From NCBI GenBank assembly GCA_004335735.1, contig QAXK01000153.1, positions 1 through 64,000 of the forward strand: a stretch of DNA of 64,000 nt, in the 5' to 3' direction. The notes below the pieces were generated by a model that saw only the letters and a list, made by a program, of their open reading frames with translations, was not told the DNA's origin and ran no database searches. The stretch is from Chlorella sp. KRBP. Its lineage: Eukaryota > Chlorophyta > Trebouxiophyceae > Chlorellales > Chlorellaceae. The translations under genes and the position numbers were made by a program. Below are positions 45,395-58,900 of the stretch, piece by piece. Numbering within the stretch: the stretch's first letter is position 1; each line of letters opens with the position of its first letter.

Positions 45395-46394
45395 ATGACG
45401 ACGTGGGGCTTGACTTCCGATTGGGGAACAGCTACACCCGGCATCCACGCCAGAGGAAGCATGCCCAGCGCCGTGCCCCCAGTGGTGCACTTCACCGTGC
45501 TGCTTCCACCCCGTGCCGCAGAAACGCTCACCGCGGCGACGCAGCAGCAGGTGCAGGACCTGGATAGGCAGGCCTTCACGCAGCAAGCATGGTGAGCCTC
45601 AGCTGCGTGGCTGCACATTCGGGCGTGATGCTTCGCGCTGTGGCGTCCCACCCGCTCGCCGGCTGTGCACGTGCGCTGCAGGACCCACCAGGAGCTGCTC
45701 ACGCACCTAGAGCACCCAGGATGCTGTGCGGTGCTTGCCCATGCCCAGGACCAGCCACCCTCAGCTGAGGCAGGCCCCCAGCAGCCCCCGCTCGTGTGCG
45801 GATACCTGGTGGGGGCGGTCAGCAGCATGACGGTGCATGTCGTGCGACTGGGAGTGCATCCCACGTTCCGGCGGCGAGGCATCGCCCGCGCCATGCTGCA
45901 GGTGCGTGCGCCTCTTCTTCGGGTGCCCTCTTGACGTGGTGCCATCGTCTGTTCAGGTGCTTGTCGCCAAGATGAGTGTGCTCTCTCTCTCTTTTTGCAG
46001 CAACTCCTGCACGCGGCAAGGTCTCAGCGCCGGTGCAGCTGTGCCTCCCTCCATGTGGCCCAGGACAACCTTCCCGCGCTGGCGCTGTACCAAAACGTGG
46101 GATTCAAGGTGCGCTCGCATGTGTGGGCCACGAATATTTCAGGGCAGCCCGCCGCTGTTGCTCCGTGCTGCTCAGCAACCATTGGCAGTCCCTACCGCAT
46201 CTCACAGCTCACTCTGAGGCGGGCCCATTTGCTGCTGCTTGCAGGAAGACGCGTTGCTGTACGACTACCTTGGCCCTGGACGGCACAGCGTGCGCATGCT
46301 GCTTGATGACTTGGAGGGGCACAGCCTGATGGCGGCAGCGGAGCCCGCAGCACCTGCGCAGCTTGTTGCAGAACAGGAACAGGAACGGTGCTGA
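45395..46394 (+). CDS. GNAT-family N-acetyltransferase
   Basis: Four exons, 45395-45591, 45682-45901, 46001-46108 and 46245-46394, give 224 aa. The acetyl-CoA binding motif A is clear: VVRLGVHPTFRRRGIARAML, with the RRRGIA pyrophosphate loop, followed by motif B, SLHVAQDNLPALALYQNVGF. The core order (LVCGYLVGAV strand, motif A, motif B, LYDYLGPGRHSVRMLLDL) is that of RimI-like and protein N-terminal or amine acetyltransferases. The substrate cannot be told from sequence. The first intron falls inside a Trp codon. An alternative start at MPSAVPP would remove 22 residues. Confidence 0.85.
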
Positions 46395-46660
46395 CAACGG
46401 TCACGACACGCAATGATCTTGTCTGCACGCGAGTCCGTTGCATTAATGGCTCGGGCCGTGCGCAACACGGTCACCGTCATTGATATGTACGCCACCTCTG
46501 GCAAAAGTCGGGTACCAAGGAGGGGGAGGAGAAAGCATGCCTTCACTCAGCGGTGGGGCAACAGGGTTACCCCACCACCGCAGATGAAGGCGAATACGAA
46601 AGTGCATGTTTTCCGCAAGGAGGAGAGGGGAAAAGAAGAATGCATGCTGCTTCACCGAGA

Positions 46661-49600
46661 CTACCGGGGCGCCTGCTGCTGCTGCTGCTGCTGCGTGGGC
46701 TGCTGCTGCTGCTGTTGCTGCTCCTCCGCCATGAGCTTGGCCATCTCGGCCATGGCGGTGAAGAGCGAGCGCGTCTGCTGCCACCCGTGCACCGAGGGCT
46801 GGGTCTTGTGGTCGCTGCCCGTGGTCTGGTCGCTCCCAGGCTGCAGTGCAAGCACACGCGCACGCGGCGACAGCACGCAGAGTGACTTGTCATCACTGCA
46901 GAACATGCCCTTGCCGCTCTCACGCTGCCGAGCCTTCCCGCGCGCACGTGAACTCACCCACCAGCACGTGCCATCCCACTCCTCCACCCACCAGCACCCC
47001 TCACCTGTGATGTGAGCGCCGTGTTCTCCGCCGAGCGTCCCTGCCAGGGGGACACCCCCCCGTGGTGCGTGTGCCGCGGCGACGGCGGGTGGTGCGGCGC
47101 CTGGCTGTACACCGCAGACGCGCCCGTCGTCACCCCGCCCGTGTGGCTGGTGCTGTGGAAGGAGCCGTGGCGTGGGCTGGGGAAGGTGGCGCCGGGCCCC
47201 GTGTCACCGTGCGCGCTGCCTGGCGCGTGGTGGTGGTGCGTCTGGTGCGACTGCGGCTGCAGCTGCTTGGCCACTGAGGCGGCGATGGTGCCGCTCCCCA
47301 CTGGGCTCCCAGGCCCACCCGCAGAGCTAGTGCCACTAGACTGGCGCATGAGCATGGGTCCGCCCACCCCGCCGCCCAGTCCTCCCTGGGCGCCCTGCCA
47401 CCCCGCCGCCGCCTGCTGCTGCACGCCCAGGATGGCAAAGCCTTGCTGCTGCTGGTGCTGCTGCGCGCGTGAGGCCGGTGTCATGGGCGCGCTGTGCTGG
47501 CGCGACATGGCCTCCACCGCCGCCACGTGCTGCTGGCTGAGCGACAGGCCTGACGCCGTATGTGGGAGGGAGTGGTGCGAGGGGGGGTCTGGTTGCTGCA
47601 TGAAGGTGCCAACGCTGGAGCCAGAGCCCTCAACAGACCCCATACCTGCACCTGCACCTGCCTGTGGGCGCGTGCCGGCTGCACCCGAAGCCAGGTGTGC
47701 CAGCGTGGGGGGGGACAGGGACACACCCGAGTTCTCAGGCCCACCACTACTCATAGTGGGCGAGGGCGTAGCACTGCCACCACCGCCACCGCCACCACCA
47801 CTGACGCGCGCTACTGACGGCGCACCAGGTGTGGGCAACGGCGGCCGCATGCGGCTGCCACTCCCGCTCCCAGGCCCTGCACCCGCAGCCTGTGACTGCT
47901 GCGCGTTGCCCTTGCCCAGGCGGTGGTTGTTGCTGTTGTTGTTGACGGCCGCTGCCAGCCCCACCGCATTTCCAGAGTTCCACAGGTTGAGTGACCCCGT
48001 GAGATCCGCCATGGACGTGCCCAGCAGGCCCTGGTCCCTGTCGCCCTGTGCCAGCATGGCCTGCATGGCCTGGGGCGTGGCGACGGGCAGCGGCGCCTGC
48101 AGCTGCTTGTGGGAGAGGGGCGAGGGGCCGCCTGCTGACTCAGCAGCGCCCAGGGTGCTGGTGGCGGGGGAGGGCGAGGCCAGGGGGGTGAAGGTGGCCG
48201 TGAGCTGGCTGGCAGGGGCCATGTTGGCGGGGGCCGACACGGTTTGGAACTGGGACTGCTGCTGCTGCTGGAGCTGTTGCTGGAGCTGCTGCTGCAGCTG
48301 CTGTTGTTGCGGCTGTTGTTGTTGCTGCTGTTGCTGCATGGGCTGGCCTGAGGGGGCGGGCACCCAGGAGGGGGTGCGGCTTAGGGCGCGCGAGGCGGCG
48401 GTTTGCATGGGCAGGATGGCGCCCCCTGTGGACGGGTCCATCTCCATCTGTGCACGTCATTGTGGGTGGGGCGCAGCAAGGCAAGGACAGGGGCAGGGGC
48501 TGACTGCACGAGTGGGCAGATATCCACTGCACTGTTGGCGCTTGCTACAAGTGCTTGTCAGGCTGCTGTAAAACAGCGCCGCTGCATGCAGATGCACCTG
48601 CAATTGCAAACCGCTCACCTGTGCGGGTGCCGTGGCGTGGAACGCCGACCAGTTGACGCCCGCCTTGGCCCTCATCATCGTGGGCACACCCGCAGCTGGC
48701 GGCTGTATCATGGGCATGAACATGGCGCCCCAGCGGATGCCTGCCAGCACCGGGTACACGCGCTGCCTGACCACGGGCAGGCCCGTGGCGGCGCACACGC
48801 CGCGTGCAATCACTAGCACCTCGGAGTCGCTGTCCAGCCGCTTGGCGGCGGCACTGGTCCACGAGGCCACGGGGCTGCCGGGGCTGTCAAGCGCGTGCCA
48901 CACAGTGGCGGGGTACCTGCACAGGTGGTAGGGCACGCGGGGCAGCACAGGTTGTGGGAGGAATGGATTGTCTTGCTTTGGCAGTTTTGGTCTGGCAGCG
49001 TGGCTGTGCGGTTGGACAAGGCAGGTGGCATGTCCACACAACCACGCGATGCCAAGCAAATGTGTGTGGCAGACAGGCATGGCGTGCTGTGCCATGAGCA
49101 GGGTCCCAGTCACCTCACCTGAGGCATGGCTCTGCGGGGTGCAGGGAGAGCTCCTGCACGTTGAACGGGAGCATCTCCCCCTCGGGCGTCACCTGCGTCT
49201 GCGCTCGCACAGCAAACACCCACCAAACGCGCACACAGGTTAGCACATAATACCATCAGCATGCTAGCCGGACTGCTGGTGCGCTGTTGGCGGCTCAGTG
49301 GCGTGGGGCGGCAGCTGCAGCAGGGAATGGCCATCATGTGGTGCGTGGCGCGTGCGTACCTGCCAGCGCCAGAGGTACGCCGTGACCTTGACGTCCAGGA
49401 TCTGACCAGCAGGGTACACGTCACCCACCCTGCAGACGGTGCACGCACGCGCGCAGCAGGGCGACACAGGCTCATGAGCTCTGCAGAGACGGATGTTCTT
49501 GCACTAGCTAACAGCGCTGGTCCCACGACCGCCTGTAGTCATGGTCACCATTCTCCTTCCTGCCTCGTCAACACCAAAGCACCACCTCCTCCTGGGCACA

Positions 49601-52424
49601 ATGCGTGCAGAGGAGGCCAGCGCCTCCCCTCACCTGAACATGAGCAGCCAGCGCCTACCCTCACCTGAACATGAGTAGGTACCTCCCGGCGCGCGCACAC
49701 ACCACGCCCACCTCACTGAGCACCAGCGTGTTGGTGGCGGGCAGGGCCGCGGGCAGCATGCCACGGTCCCCCCCGCTCATCAGCTGCAGGTAGGCACCAC
49801 ATTGGCGCGGACAGGCTGTGTGTTGGTGGCACACAGCGTTCAAGACGTGCAGAGCATGGACGTGCGTCTGGGGACACAGAAGCACCACCGGTCTGCCCAC
49901 CTTTGCCGCCAGCTTGTGAGGGGGTACCAGGTCGAGCCCTGGCTGTGGCTCAACGTCATGGAACCTGCAGCAGCACAGCATAGTGAGGTGGCCGCACCAC
50001 AGATGAGCGAAGGGCCTGCGTGGCCAGCCCCACCTGGAGACTGCAGCGACCCTACTGCAGCGTGTGCATGCGTCTCACCGTGCAATGTTGACGCTGTGCC
50101 GTGTGGAACCGTCGTGCGCTGCCTGGATGATGTTGGCGAACGAGTAGCCCCAGTGGATCTCCTGCAGGTGGGTGCAGGCGGGCGGGCGGGGGCCGCAGCA
50201 GAGCTACTGGTCACGACAGTCGTTGTGGTGGCGGCACCAGCGTGCCTACGTCACCCGGTCCAGTACCAATCATTGCTTGTTGTGTGCGGCATGGCAAGTT
50301 GGTGGTGGCGCCAGCACTATCACATTCCATGGTTGGTCCAGTTCCTCTAGTGCCACATGATGCCTCACCGAGGGGAGGTAGCTCTGCCTGCACGTGAAGT
50401 TGTCTCCCATCTCTGATGTGGCGCTGAAGAGCACCACCACCTCGGCACACAAGGCCTGCACACACAGGGCGAGACCAACAGATGTCAGAGAGCGCCAGCC
50501 TCAGGCTTGGTAGCGAGCCGGTATGCCCACCAGTGCTGCTGACAGCACACTGTTGACGCCTGCTGAGGCACTGGAAGGAATGCAACGCTCCATGCATGCT
50601 AAGGGCCTGCCCTGCCCCTGCCCCCGCCCCACTCCCCTCCCTCCAGCGCCCCCTCCAGGACCAACCGCACCTCCAGTGAGTGCTGCGTCTGCCCCCACAG
50701 CGGGCTGCGCTCGTCAATGGTGTGCTCCAGCAGCGCGGGCATGAGCAGCGTGGGGTCCAGGCCCGTGAGGGGCAGCGAGTGCATCATGACGGGCACGCGC
50801 TCGCCCTCGGCCGTGAGGCGGCCCTGTCGGTTGGGGCCCCAGGTAAAGAGGATGGCCTGGACGGCGGGGGACGTGACGGAGCGCTGCTGGATGTCAGCCA
50901 CGCGGAACATGCTGCCAGGAAAGCACGGCATGCAGGGCAGGGCGTGGCACACGGGTGAAAAAGCTACATACAGTTGCAGTAAACCCACCGCTGCCACGGC
51001 ACCACCGCTGCCACGAAAAGCTGAAAGCCGCACTGTCGGCGAGAGCCACCCTAGCAGCCAGCTGCATTGTCTGCACGCTGTGGTGCGAACCCCTCCCGTC
51101 CCTCCCCCGCTCGCTCCCCTCATCACACTCACAACTTGAGCTCTCCGTCGCGCCTGGCCACCACAGCGCAGTCCGAGATGAGGATGGTGCGCCCTCGGTT
51201 CTTGGGGTGGCTGATGCGCGCAAACGCAATGCCCAAAATCAGGCTGTCCAGCACCACCGTCACGAGCGCGTGCACCGACACGAGCCAAAAGGTGATCCAG
51301 CAGTCACCAGGAGCGCGCGTGCCGTAGCCTGCGGTGAACACGGCAGCACGTGGCAAGGCACAGGACTGAGACTGTGTGGAGGGACCGCTTGCCAAGCCAC
51401 CTCCACCGCGCAACGCTGCGATCCAGGCCAAGCCAGGCCCTGCTGCTGCTGACGCCGCATGCTGCCCTGCGCTCACCCAGTCCGCACAAAGGCGCATGCT
51501 GCTCCTGTCTGCTGGTGCTCACCAATGGTGTTTTGAGTCTCCACCGCAAAGAGAAAGGCGGCCACCAGCCCGTCCACGCCCGTGAAGCACGTGTCATCCA
51601 CCCTGCAGGGAGGAAGGGGCACACGTGCGCCAGTCTGCTGTGCTGCTGGCGGTGTACGCTGCATTCTGCTCTGCTGCGTGCTGTGGCCTCCCTTCGACGC
51701 CCACCTCCACGTGACGTAGTACATGATGGCCCACTGCAGGATGCTGCCAAAGTAGACGACCGCCAGCGCCAGCAGGATGGTGTGCATGGGCGCGTTCACG
51801 GCCGAGTTGAAAAAGTCTGCGCACAGCGCGTGTGCGGCGAGCACCGGACCCCCATGTGCGCCCCCTGCTTCGCCATGCCCAGAGCCCGCTGCCGCCCGGC
51901 AGAACCGCTCGCACCTCTCCGCAGCTTGTGCTCCAGCACCCTGAACCAGCTGATGCCAATCACGTTGACCCGGGAGCGCCCTGCGTGCCTGCGCGCCGGC
52001 CATGTGGTGGCGCAGGTGCCGGCAGGCCGCGCTCAAGCCCAGGGACTGCAGCAGCAAGGGCGCGTTCGCTGAAGCTGATGGCCCTGAGCGCGCACCTGCC
52101 AGTCTGCACCAGGCTGGCCAGCTTGAGGCGCTCGCGCTGCACCGCATAATAGCCTGCCCCACGGTCCAGGCGCCACTTGGGGTCCTGGATGCGGCGCTGC
52201 AGCATCGTTCGCTCCTCGTCCATCTCTTCGCGCTCCTCGTCCGGGTGAGACTGAGACTGCATCGTGGAGCCCCAGTCCAGCAGCCCCTCCTCGAGGCCCG
52301 TGCCGTCCCTGGCTGCCAGCAGCGCCGCCATGCGGCTGCTGCCCTTGCCGCTCGACATCTCGCCGCCTGTTCGACCCTCTTCTCCCCTCTTCTGACGCTG
52401 GGATGGCGTGGAAGCGATCGACAT
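46661..52424 (-). CDS. Inward-rectifier potassium channel (Kir) with long C terminus
   Basis: Fifteen minus-strand exons give 1151 aa: 52424-52096, 51988-51915, 51816-51705, 51602-51523, 51328-51133, 50911-50671, 50455-50369, 50161-50079, 49964-49901, 49783-49665, 49429-49360, 49198-49119, 48916-48619, 48447-47005, 46840-46661. Kir landmarks are in order: GRSRVNVIGISWFR slide-helix region, TM1 (about 146-169, ILLALAVVYFGSILQW), pore turret CFTGVDGLVAAFLFAVETQ, filter TIGYG (about 196-200), TM2 (FWLVSVHALVTVVLDSLILG) and the cytoplasmic ISHPKNRGRTILISDCAVVA and FRVADIQQRSV strands. Beyond the Kir cytoplasmic domain are about 100 folded residues (YPATVWHALDSP onward) and a 540-residue Gly/Ser/Gln tail with polyQ. 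Kir proteins usually have about 400 residues, so the tail is exceptional. Confidence 0.88.
49616..49677. repeat. 31-bp tandem duplication copying a splice donor
   Basis: Two adjacent 31-bp copies, 49616-49646 and 49647-49677, differ at two positions (C/A and the last base). In gene sense each includes the end of Kir exon 10 (CTCATGTTCAG in one copy) and the following GTGAGG donor, so the intron begins with a second donor 31 bases after the first. Confidence 0.85.
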
Positions 52425-52925
52425 GGAGTCCACGGGCTTGAAGCACGACAAAGAGCAGCATCAAGAGCAGCAGCAGCAAGGCGCAGTCGCAGCGCAGGAG
52501 CAGTGCACATTTCCACAGGCGGCACGGGGTCTGCCCTGCCCCCTTGCGTTGAATTCATAGCATCCAGGGGCACACGGGTCATCAGCAAACACGCGGCGCA
52601 GGCACAAGAGGCCAAGGTGAGACAAGCTGGTGTCGAGCGCAACGATCAGTCAAGCAGGCAAGAGCTCTCCCTCTCAAGAGCGATAGATCCCGCCGCCGAC
52701 GTCCGTACAACGATCGTACCGCATGCACGCAAAAGGCCCGAGCAATGGGATTAGTCACCAACAACTTACTGAGGCTTGAGACTGAGGCTGAGTGAAGCGC
52801 ACGCTTTGGCCATCTACAGCGCGGGAGCAAACACTAAGTGAATGGTAACGCGGAGTCACGCGCGCAGCGGCACCGATAGGTGAGCCCCACGGGGCAGAGT
52901 GTGTAAGGGCGTTGCTCCATTTAGT
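52425..52925. other. Intergenic region between tandem minus-strand genes
   Basis: 501 bp upstream of the Kir start and downstream of the TmcB-like stop. The Kir frame is open a little upstream but without an ATG. No repeat, RNA gene or clear poly(A) signal is seen. Confidence 0.45.
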
Positions 52926-55900
52926 TTAGGACGTCATGCTGCTGTGCGACATGTGCGCCGACATATGTCCCGAGGTGCCCTGCGTGGGTGTATGGAGCGG
53001 CACGCGAACCCTGAGTACGCAGCGTGGAGCACGCGCCCAATGCGTGCACCTAGCTGCCCGCCACTCACCTTGCCAGCCGTCAGCATCTCTGACCCCGAGG
53101 CCCCCAGGTCCGCCACCAGCACCCTGCCCATGATGCCTCCCACGTCCAGCTCGCTCGGCAGCTGACTCAGCAACTCGGCGATGCGGCGCGTCTCGTGCTT
53201 GGTGGCGGACATGAAGGGGCGCAGCATGAAGAAGACGTAGCCCGCCACCAGGCCCAGCGTCAACGCAAACACCACCGTGTGCAGCATGGCCACCGACCTG
53301 TGGGGTGTGAGGAATAGCAAGGTCAAGACGGGTGTGTGGAGCAGCCACTCACGCTGAACGCACGCATGACCATGCTCGCCTGCCCAACGCTCACCTGAGG
53401 TTGGTGCTGACGTAGGCTTGGTACGCATCCGTGAGCCTGCTGAAGCCGCCGCTCATGTCGGGCACCGTGTTCCCTGCGGGCAGCAAATCGTGGGCGGTTG
53501 TGGTGGACTGGTGAGCCGTCAATGAACTGGAGCATGACTTGGTGCACGGTCACGGTGTTCAACTCACAGTAAAAGTCGTACTCCGGCCCGTTGAGGTACG
53601 GGTCCTGCGGCCAAAAGCGGTGCAGGTGTGCATGTCAGCGGCTGGCACCAAGGGCAGCAAGTCCACCACACCGCCAGCACTCACCCCAGCAGGCACCCCG
53701 GGCCAGGCAGCAACACCACCAACACCAACTCACCAGGTACTGGAACTGCTCAATGTACGTCCCAATCTCAAGGTACTTGAGCATCATGCGGTCAATGCCG
53801 GCGTGCGTGAAGGGGGAGAGGTGCGCGTTGTCTGCCTGGCACTCTGTCGCGTTGAGGCACAGGCACTCAGACGTCTTGAACAGGAGCTGGGCGCCAATGT
53901 CCCCAGAGTTGGCCACACCTGTCTTAACGTTGGTGTAGTGAGGATCGGTCTCGTTGGGCATTGCCTGCACGACAGGCAGGTTGCTGCCACTCCTTTCGGC
54001 TTGCGCAGAAGAGCATTTGTCACACCGTGGCAGAGCAGCACAGCCTGTCTACACACGGTGATTGGCCATCCAGTCTGCAAGCTCCACACACAAGTACTTA
54101 CCTCGTGTCCGTACTGCATGAGCGTGTACTCCTTCTTGAGCTCGTACACGCGTGCGGTGGAGTCGGCACGGTGCTGGTTCATCTTGGAGGCGTCGGGCTC
54201 GTACGTCAGCTCTTGCAGCCAAAAGTTGTTGCGGTTGTACAGCAGCTGCGGGCACCATGAAGCAAGCAAGCGTGTGGGTGAGGTTAGGGTGTCAAGGAGC
54301 AGCTGTAGGTGTGGCGGTTGCTGCTCCAGACGCCCCTGCACCACACACATCCCGCACTGACCGTGACATAGTTGACGGCGTTGAAGAGCGCAATGGGCGC
54401 CGCCACATTGCTGGTGAGGACCTGACCCACGGCGTTGGTGATGATGACCATGAAGCCCCACAGCAGAATAGGCACCACCAGCTTGATCTGCAGGCACAAG
54501 AAGTTAGGGGCTCCGTGTGAGAGCACGACCAACGGCACTTCATCTCGCTCTACGTGCTGTGCCCTGCACACACCCACTGGTGTCACCCAGTTCCGTGCTT
54601 GCAGTGCGTGCACGACGCACATCTAAACAGCCTGTAAACCACGCCTCAGACCATAACGCACCGAGGTCCTGAGGCACGGGATGAGCTTCTTCTGCTTCTT
54701 GCCGCCGGGCAGCACGGGCCCGTCCTCAGGCTTGGCCAGACCCAGCGCGCACATGAAGCGCAGCCAGGGGCTGCCCGTCAGCGTGGTGATGGCCAGGTGC
54801 GCGTGGGGCTGGGGGCCTGCGCCTGCCTGCCCCGCGCCAGCGCCACCACCAGGGTCGGCATCAGGCCCACCGGCCACGCTTGAGGCAAAGCGGAAGGACG
54901 ATTTTGGCACTTCCGTATCCAGCAAGGGCTTGGTGTCCTGCAGCAGCAGGCGTTTGAGAAGATGCACACAGCTAGCGTGGGTGTGCCTCGCTTGCGGTCT
55001 GCCCCCGTGCCAAGGCAGCAAGGATCAGCAGGGAAGTGGCAGGAGCGCATGCCGCACCGCACAGTCACCCAGCTGCCCAGGCACACACGCTCAATCCCAG
55101 CGTCAGCAGCACCTCAAGGCTCACCACGTCCTGTCCGCCGGCAGGCTGGTTGCCATCCGCGCCTCCCTCCTCCTGCTGCTTTTCCTCGCGCTCTGTCGCC
55201 TGCTCCTGGTTGTTGATGAGGGCGGGCACGCGCGGGTCATCGCCGTCCTCGTCCCCCTCGCCGTCAAGGTTGATGGACATGGTGGCCAGGCGGCGCACCA
55301 AGCCACGCGGCACCATCTGCGGATGGGATGTGCGCAAACGCCAAGGCACCGCTGGGTGTTGGACCGGCGTTGCTTTTTGGCGGCAGCCACGCGCATGACA
55401 TGACGTCCCAGCATGGCCAGGGTGGTGCACAAGGCATATTGTGTTGAGCTTTATATCTGTCGTGGCAAGCATTTCATCTGCTTGTGCGCCGTGCCCTCAC
55501 CATGAAGGTGAGGTACATGTGGTAGCGCCTCCTGGCAATGCGCTGCAGCAGCACCCAGCTGTAGGCGCTGATGATGGCGCACAGCACCACGCCCTCGACC
55601 ACCAGCAGGACGAGCTGCACCAGGTTGAGCTTGTTGAGGTCCTGCAGCACTACCTGAAGGTACAGGTCCAGGGTCTTGAGGTAGCCAGGGAAGATGGCCT
55701 GCGGGACGACAACACACACGCATCTTGCACCATGAAAGCCATGCAGTGACGAAGCCCATGCAACCTGAAGCAAAGCGTGGGAAGCACTGGAAATCCAGGC
55801 AGGATGGAGTGAGCTTGGGTCTGCTCACCGCCGGGCCGTTGGTGATGATCCACATGAGGTCCGTGAAGTTCGCAAACTGCATCACGTCGCCCGTCATGTT

Positions 55901-58900
55901 TATGTTGGTCTGGTTGTAAGCGTCGGCGTTCTGCAGGAAGCTGGCCGCCTTCTGGGCGAACGTGTTGCCCGCCTCCCACAGGCCCATCATCTTGTAGGCC
56001 ACAGTCTGGCGCATGACGGTGAAGTTGCCCAGGCTCTGCGGCAGCGCAGCACCGGCAGCGTGCACACTTGTATGTTTGTGGGCCTGAGCGCGTGTGCCTG
56101 GCTGCTTTGCTAGCCCATCTAGACCAGCGCACCGCCAAACCAAGCGCACCTGGTTGAACTGGATGTCGGCTGTCTGCGTGATGTTGAAGACAGGGTCCTC
56201 TGCACATGTGGTGGCAGCACCAGCACTTCCTATGGTAAGAATTCTGCCTCCAGTCACCGTACAATCTACTGTGCGTGCTGAACGTTAAACAGCAACCAGC
56301 CCCGCTCACCCCAGAGCGAGCGCAGGCCAAAGGTCTCTGGCAGGCGCCTCTGCGTGCCGAACCCTGCAGGTTACCAAGGGAAGCAGTAAGGCACACAGAC
56401 GTCAGAGAGCCGGGCCCTGTCTGCATGTGCACTCCATGAACGCCAGCCGCTGCAGGCCTCGCCCGCAGGCGCCTCAGTGCGGAGCAAACGAAGAACTGCG
56501 TGATGGCGCATGCAGGGCCTTGGCACGGGGAGCAACGCACCAAGGTAGACTCCCTGGTGCAGGTCGGCAAACTCTTCCAGGTACTGCCCGTACAGCTGCT
56601 TGACGTACGGCATGTCCGCCTTGGCCGACATGAGCCGCAGCGTGGGCACCTCCATGTTGGCGTAGATCATGTTCATCGTGCGTGTGTAGGTGGCAATGTC
56701 CGTGGTCAGCACGCCGGCGCGGCCTGCAGCACAAAGCGTCAATGCATGCAACCAGCATGAGCTGAGACCGTGGCGTGGGTGCAAATGGGCTTGGTGGTTC
56801 GTGCCACCGGTGCAGCAGTCTGGCCTCCCCTCACGCACCAATGTGCTTGAGGTCGTTCACGCGGTTCTCCTGAGCCCTGACCAGCATGAACATGGCCACA
56901 AAGGCGGCCAGCTGGATGACGCAGAGGGACACGGCAATGACCATGCTCTTTTTCCTGTAGTCCTCCATGGGCGCTTGCACCTGCACCCACGTGTCGAGCA
57001 AATGTGTCGGTGTCAACCACAGCAAAGCATGGACCCAGCCCATCCGCAGCAAGTGCAAAAAGGGTGTGCCTCCTCACCACAGGGCTGGAGAGCAGGCGGT
57101 ACAGCTTCTTGAACAGTGCGCCGCGCTTGAAGTCGCCCTCTGTGGTGCCGCTAGGGTTGGCGGCCGCCTCAGCGTCCTCGGGCATGTCATCGCCGTGCAC
57201 ACTGGCAGCGTCACCCGCAATGACACCCTGCATTGGTGTCATGGTGTGAACACAACAGCAGCAGGGGCTCAACAGCTTGCTCCGCCTGCACAGGGCACTG
57301 TAAAGCGGTGTGCGATGGCTGGCAGGGCGCCTGCACAGAGCATGTGAAGCTCACCAGGCCGTTCATGTCTGGGTGGCCAGAGGTGGAGCTGTAGATGGCC
57401 GTAGCCTGGCCGTCCTGCCCCCAGCTGTGGGACGACGCGTCCACACCAGACCCGCGCGCGTGTGCCGGGGAGAGCGGCGCTCCGCCGGACGGCATGTCGT
57501 ACAGGCCCACTGCCGGCGCGTTGCCCCCCAGCGCCTGCTGGACCTGGCCCACGTTCTTGGCCCCGTTGGAGGTGTCGTGGTTGCTGTCACCCCCCGGGGG
57601 CGCCATCATTGTGCTGCTCGTCACCTGAGTGCCCAGCCTGGACATGGTGGTGAGCGACATGACGCCAGAGTGCGGCGCGAGGAGCGACATGTCGCTGCGG
57701 CGTTGCAGGGTCGCCAGGGCGGGTGAGGACACGCCGTCCGTGAAGCCCTCCTGGCCGCTGTTCTTGCGGATGAGCGGGGAGAAGGGCGCCACCTCCACCA
57801 CGTACTGCCCAGCAGGGAGGGCGGGGCTCACGCCTGCACTCATGCCCGCGCTGAGCGCTGATGAGATCTGCTTGACCATGGGCTGGTGGTCCAGCGACAC
57901 GTGCTGGGTGGCGCTACGCTCAGCCGGGGGCGGGGGGGGGGGCTGCTGCAGGATGGGCAGGGCGGCGGGCTGCAGGGCGGCCAGGTGGGCAGCCAGATCA
58001 GGTCGGCCCAGGCTGGGGGAGGTCACGTGCATGACCAGCATGTAGGCGACGGTCGTCTGCTGCGCCTTGCGCACGGCCTGCGCGTCACGGTGCGTCACGG
58101 TGCGGGGTGCACAGCGCGTGCTGAGTGGGACGGGCAACTCCCAACAGGGAAGGAGGCGGTGTGGTGCTGATCTGCCCTATCAGCTCGGCACTTGTGTGAG
58201 TCGTGCATGACCTGCGCTGACCTGCAGGGTGAGGTTGAGGTCCAGGCCGTCAGCCATGTGCACGGTCTTGAGCGACTGAGGCGGGCCGCAGCGCAGGTCC
58301 ATGGGCCCACCTGCAACCACGCCACACACAAGGTGCCCCATACAGCTCTGTGAACACCTGCTCTGAAGACCCCACAGAGCTCAGCAAAGCGGCAAGCATG
58401 CAGGCCATCTGCTCACGACAGGCACTCACGTGACTTGACGGCCGGCTTCTTCTCCGCCATGCCCACGACGCTCACCCGCCTGCCCCCAGCAGCGGCGGTG
58501 GGCTGGCCCAGTGCGCCTGGCACAAACAGGTCGGTGATGGGCCGTCCCTGCAGCGCCGGAATGAGCTGGCTCACGTGTCGGTCCGTGAGGCGCTGCAGGC
58601 CGCTGCCCCAGGCCAGGCCAGGGGGGTAGAGCTCCTCCATGATGTGCTGCTCAGGCGTCACCACGTGCCCGGTGCGGTCAATGCTCAGGATGGAGATGAT
58701 GAGGTCGCTACGCCACAGCTCCACCTGCATGCACAACGATGATGGCCAGGGAGGGTGGGTGGGCCAGGACAGCCCACCGGGCTCTTGCTCCAAAGCAGCA
58801 CTCCGCCAGGTTGGTGCAAGCAAAGACGCACCTGCACCGCGTCTTGTTTGGCGTGGAGCTTCTTGCCGGCAGGCGCACGGATGCGCATCACCTGCATGCA

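Noticed and set aside
47012..48571. 519-aa plus-strand Cys-rich open frame
   Set aside because: Antisense of Kir exon 14; the polyC and polyW runs are reversed CAG/CCA repeats.
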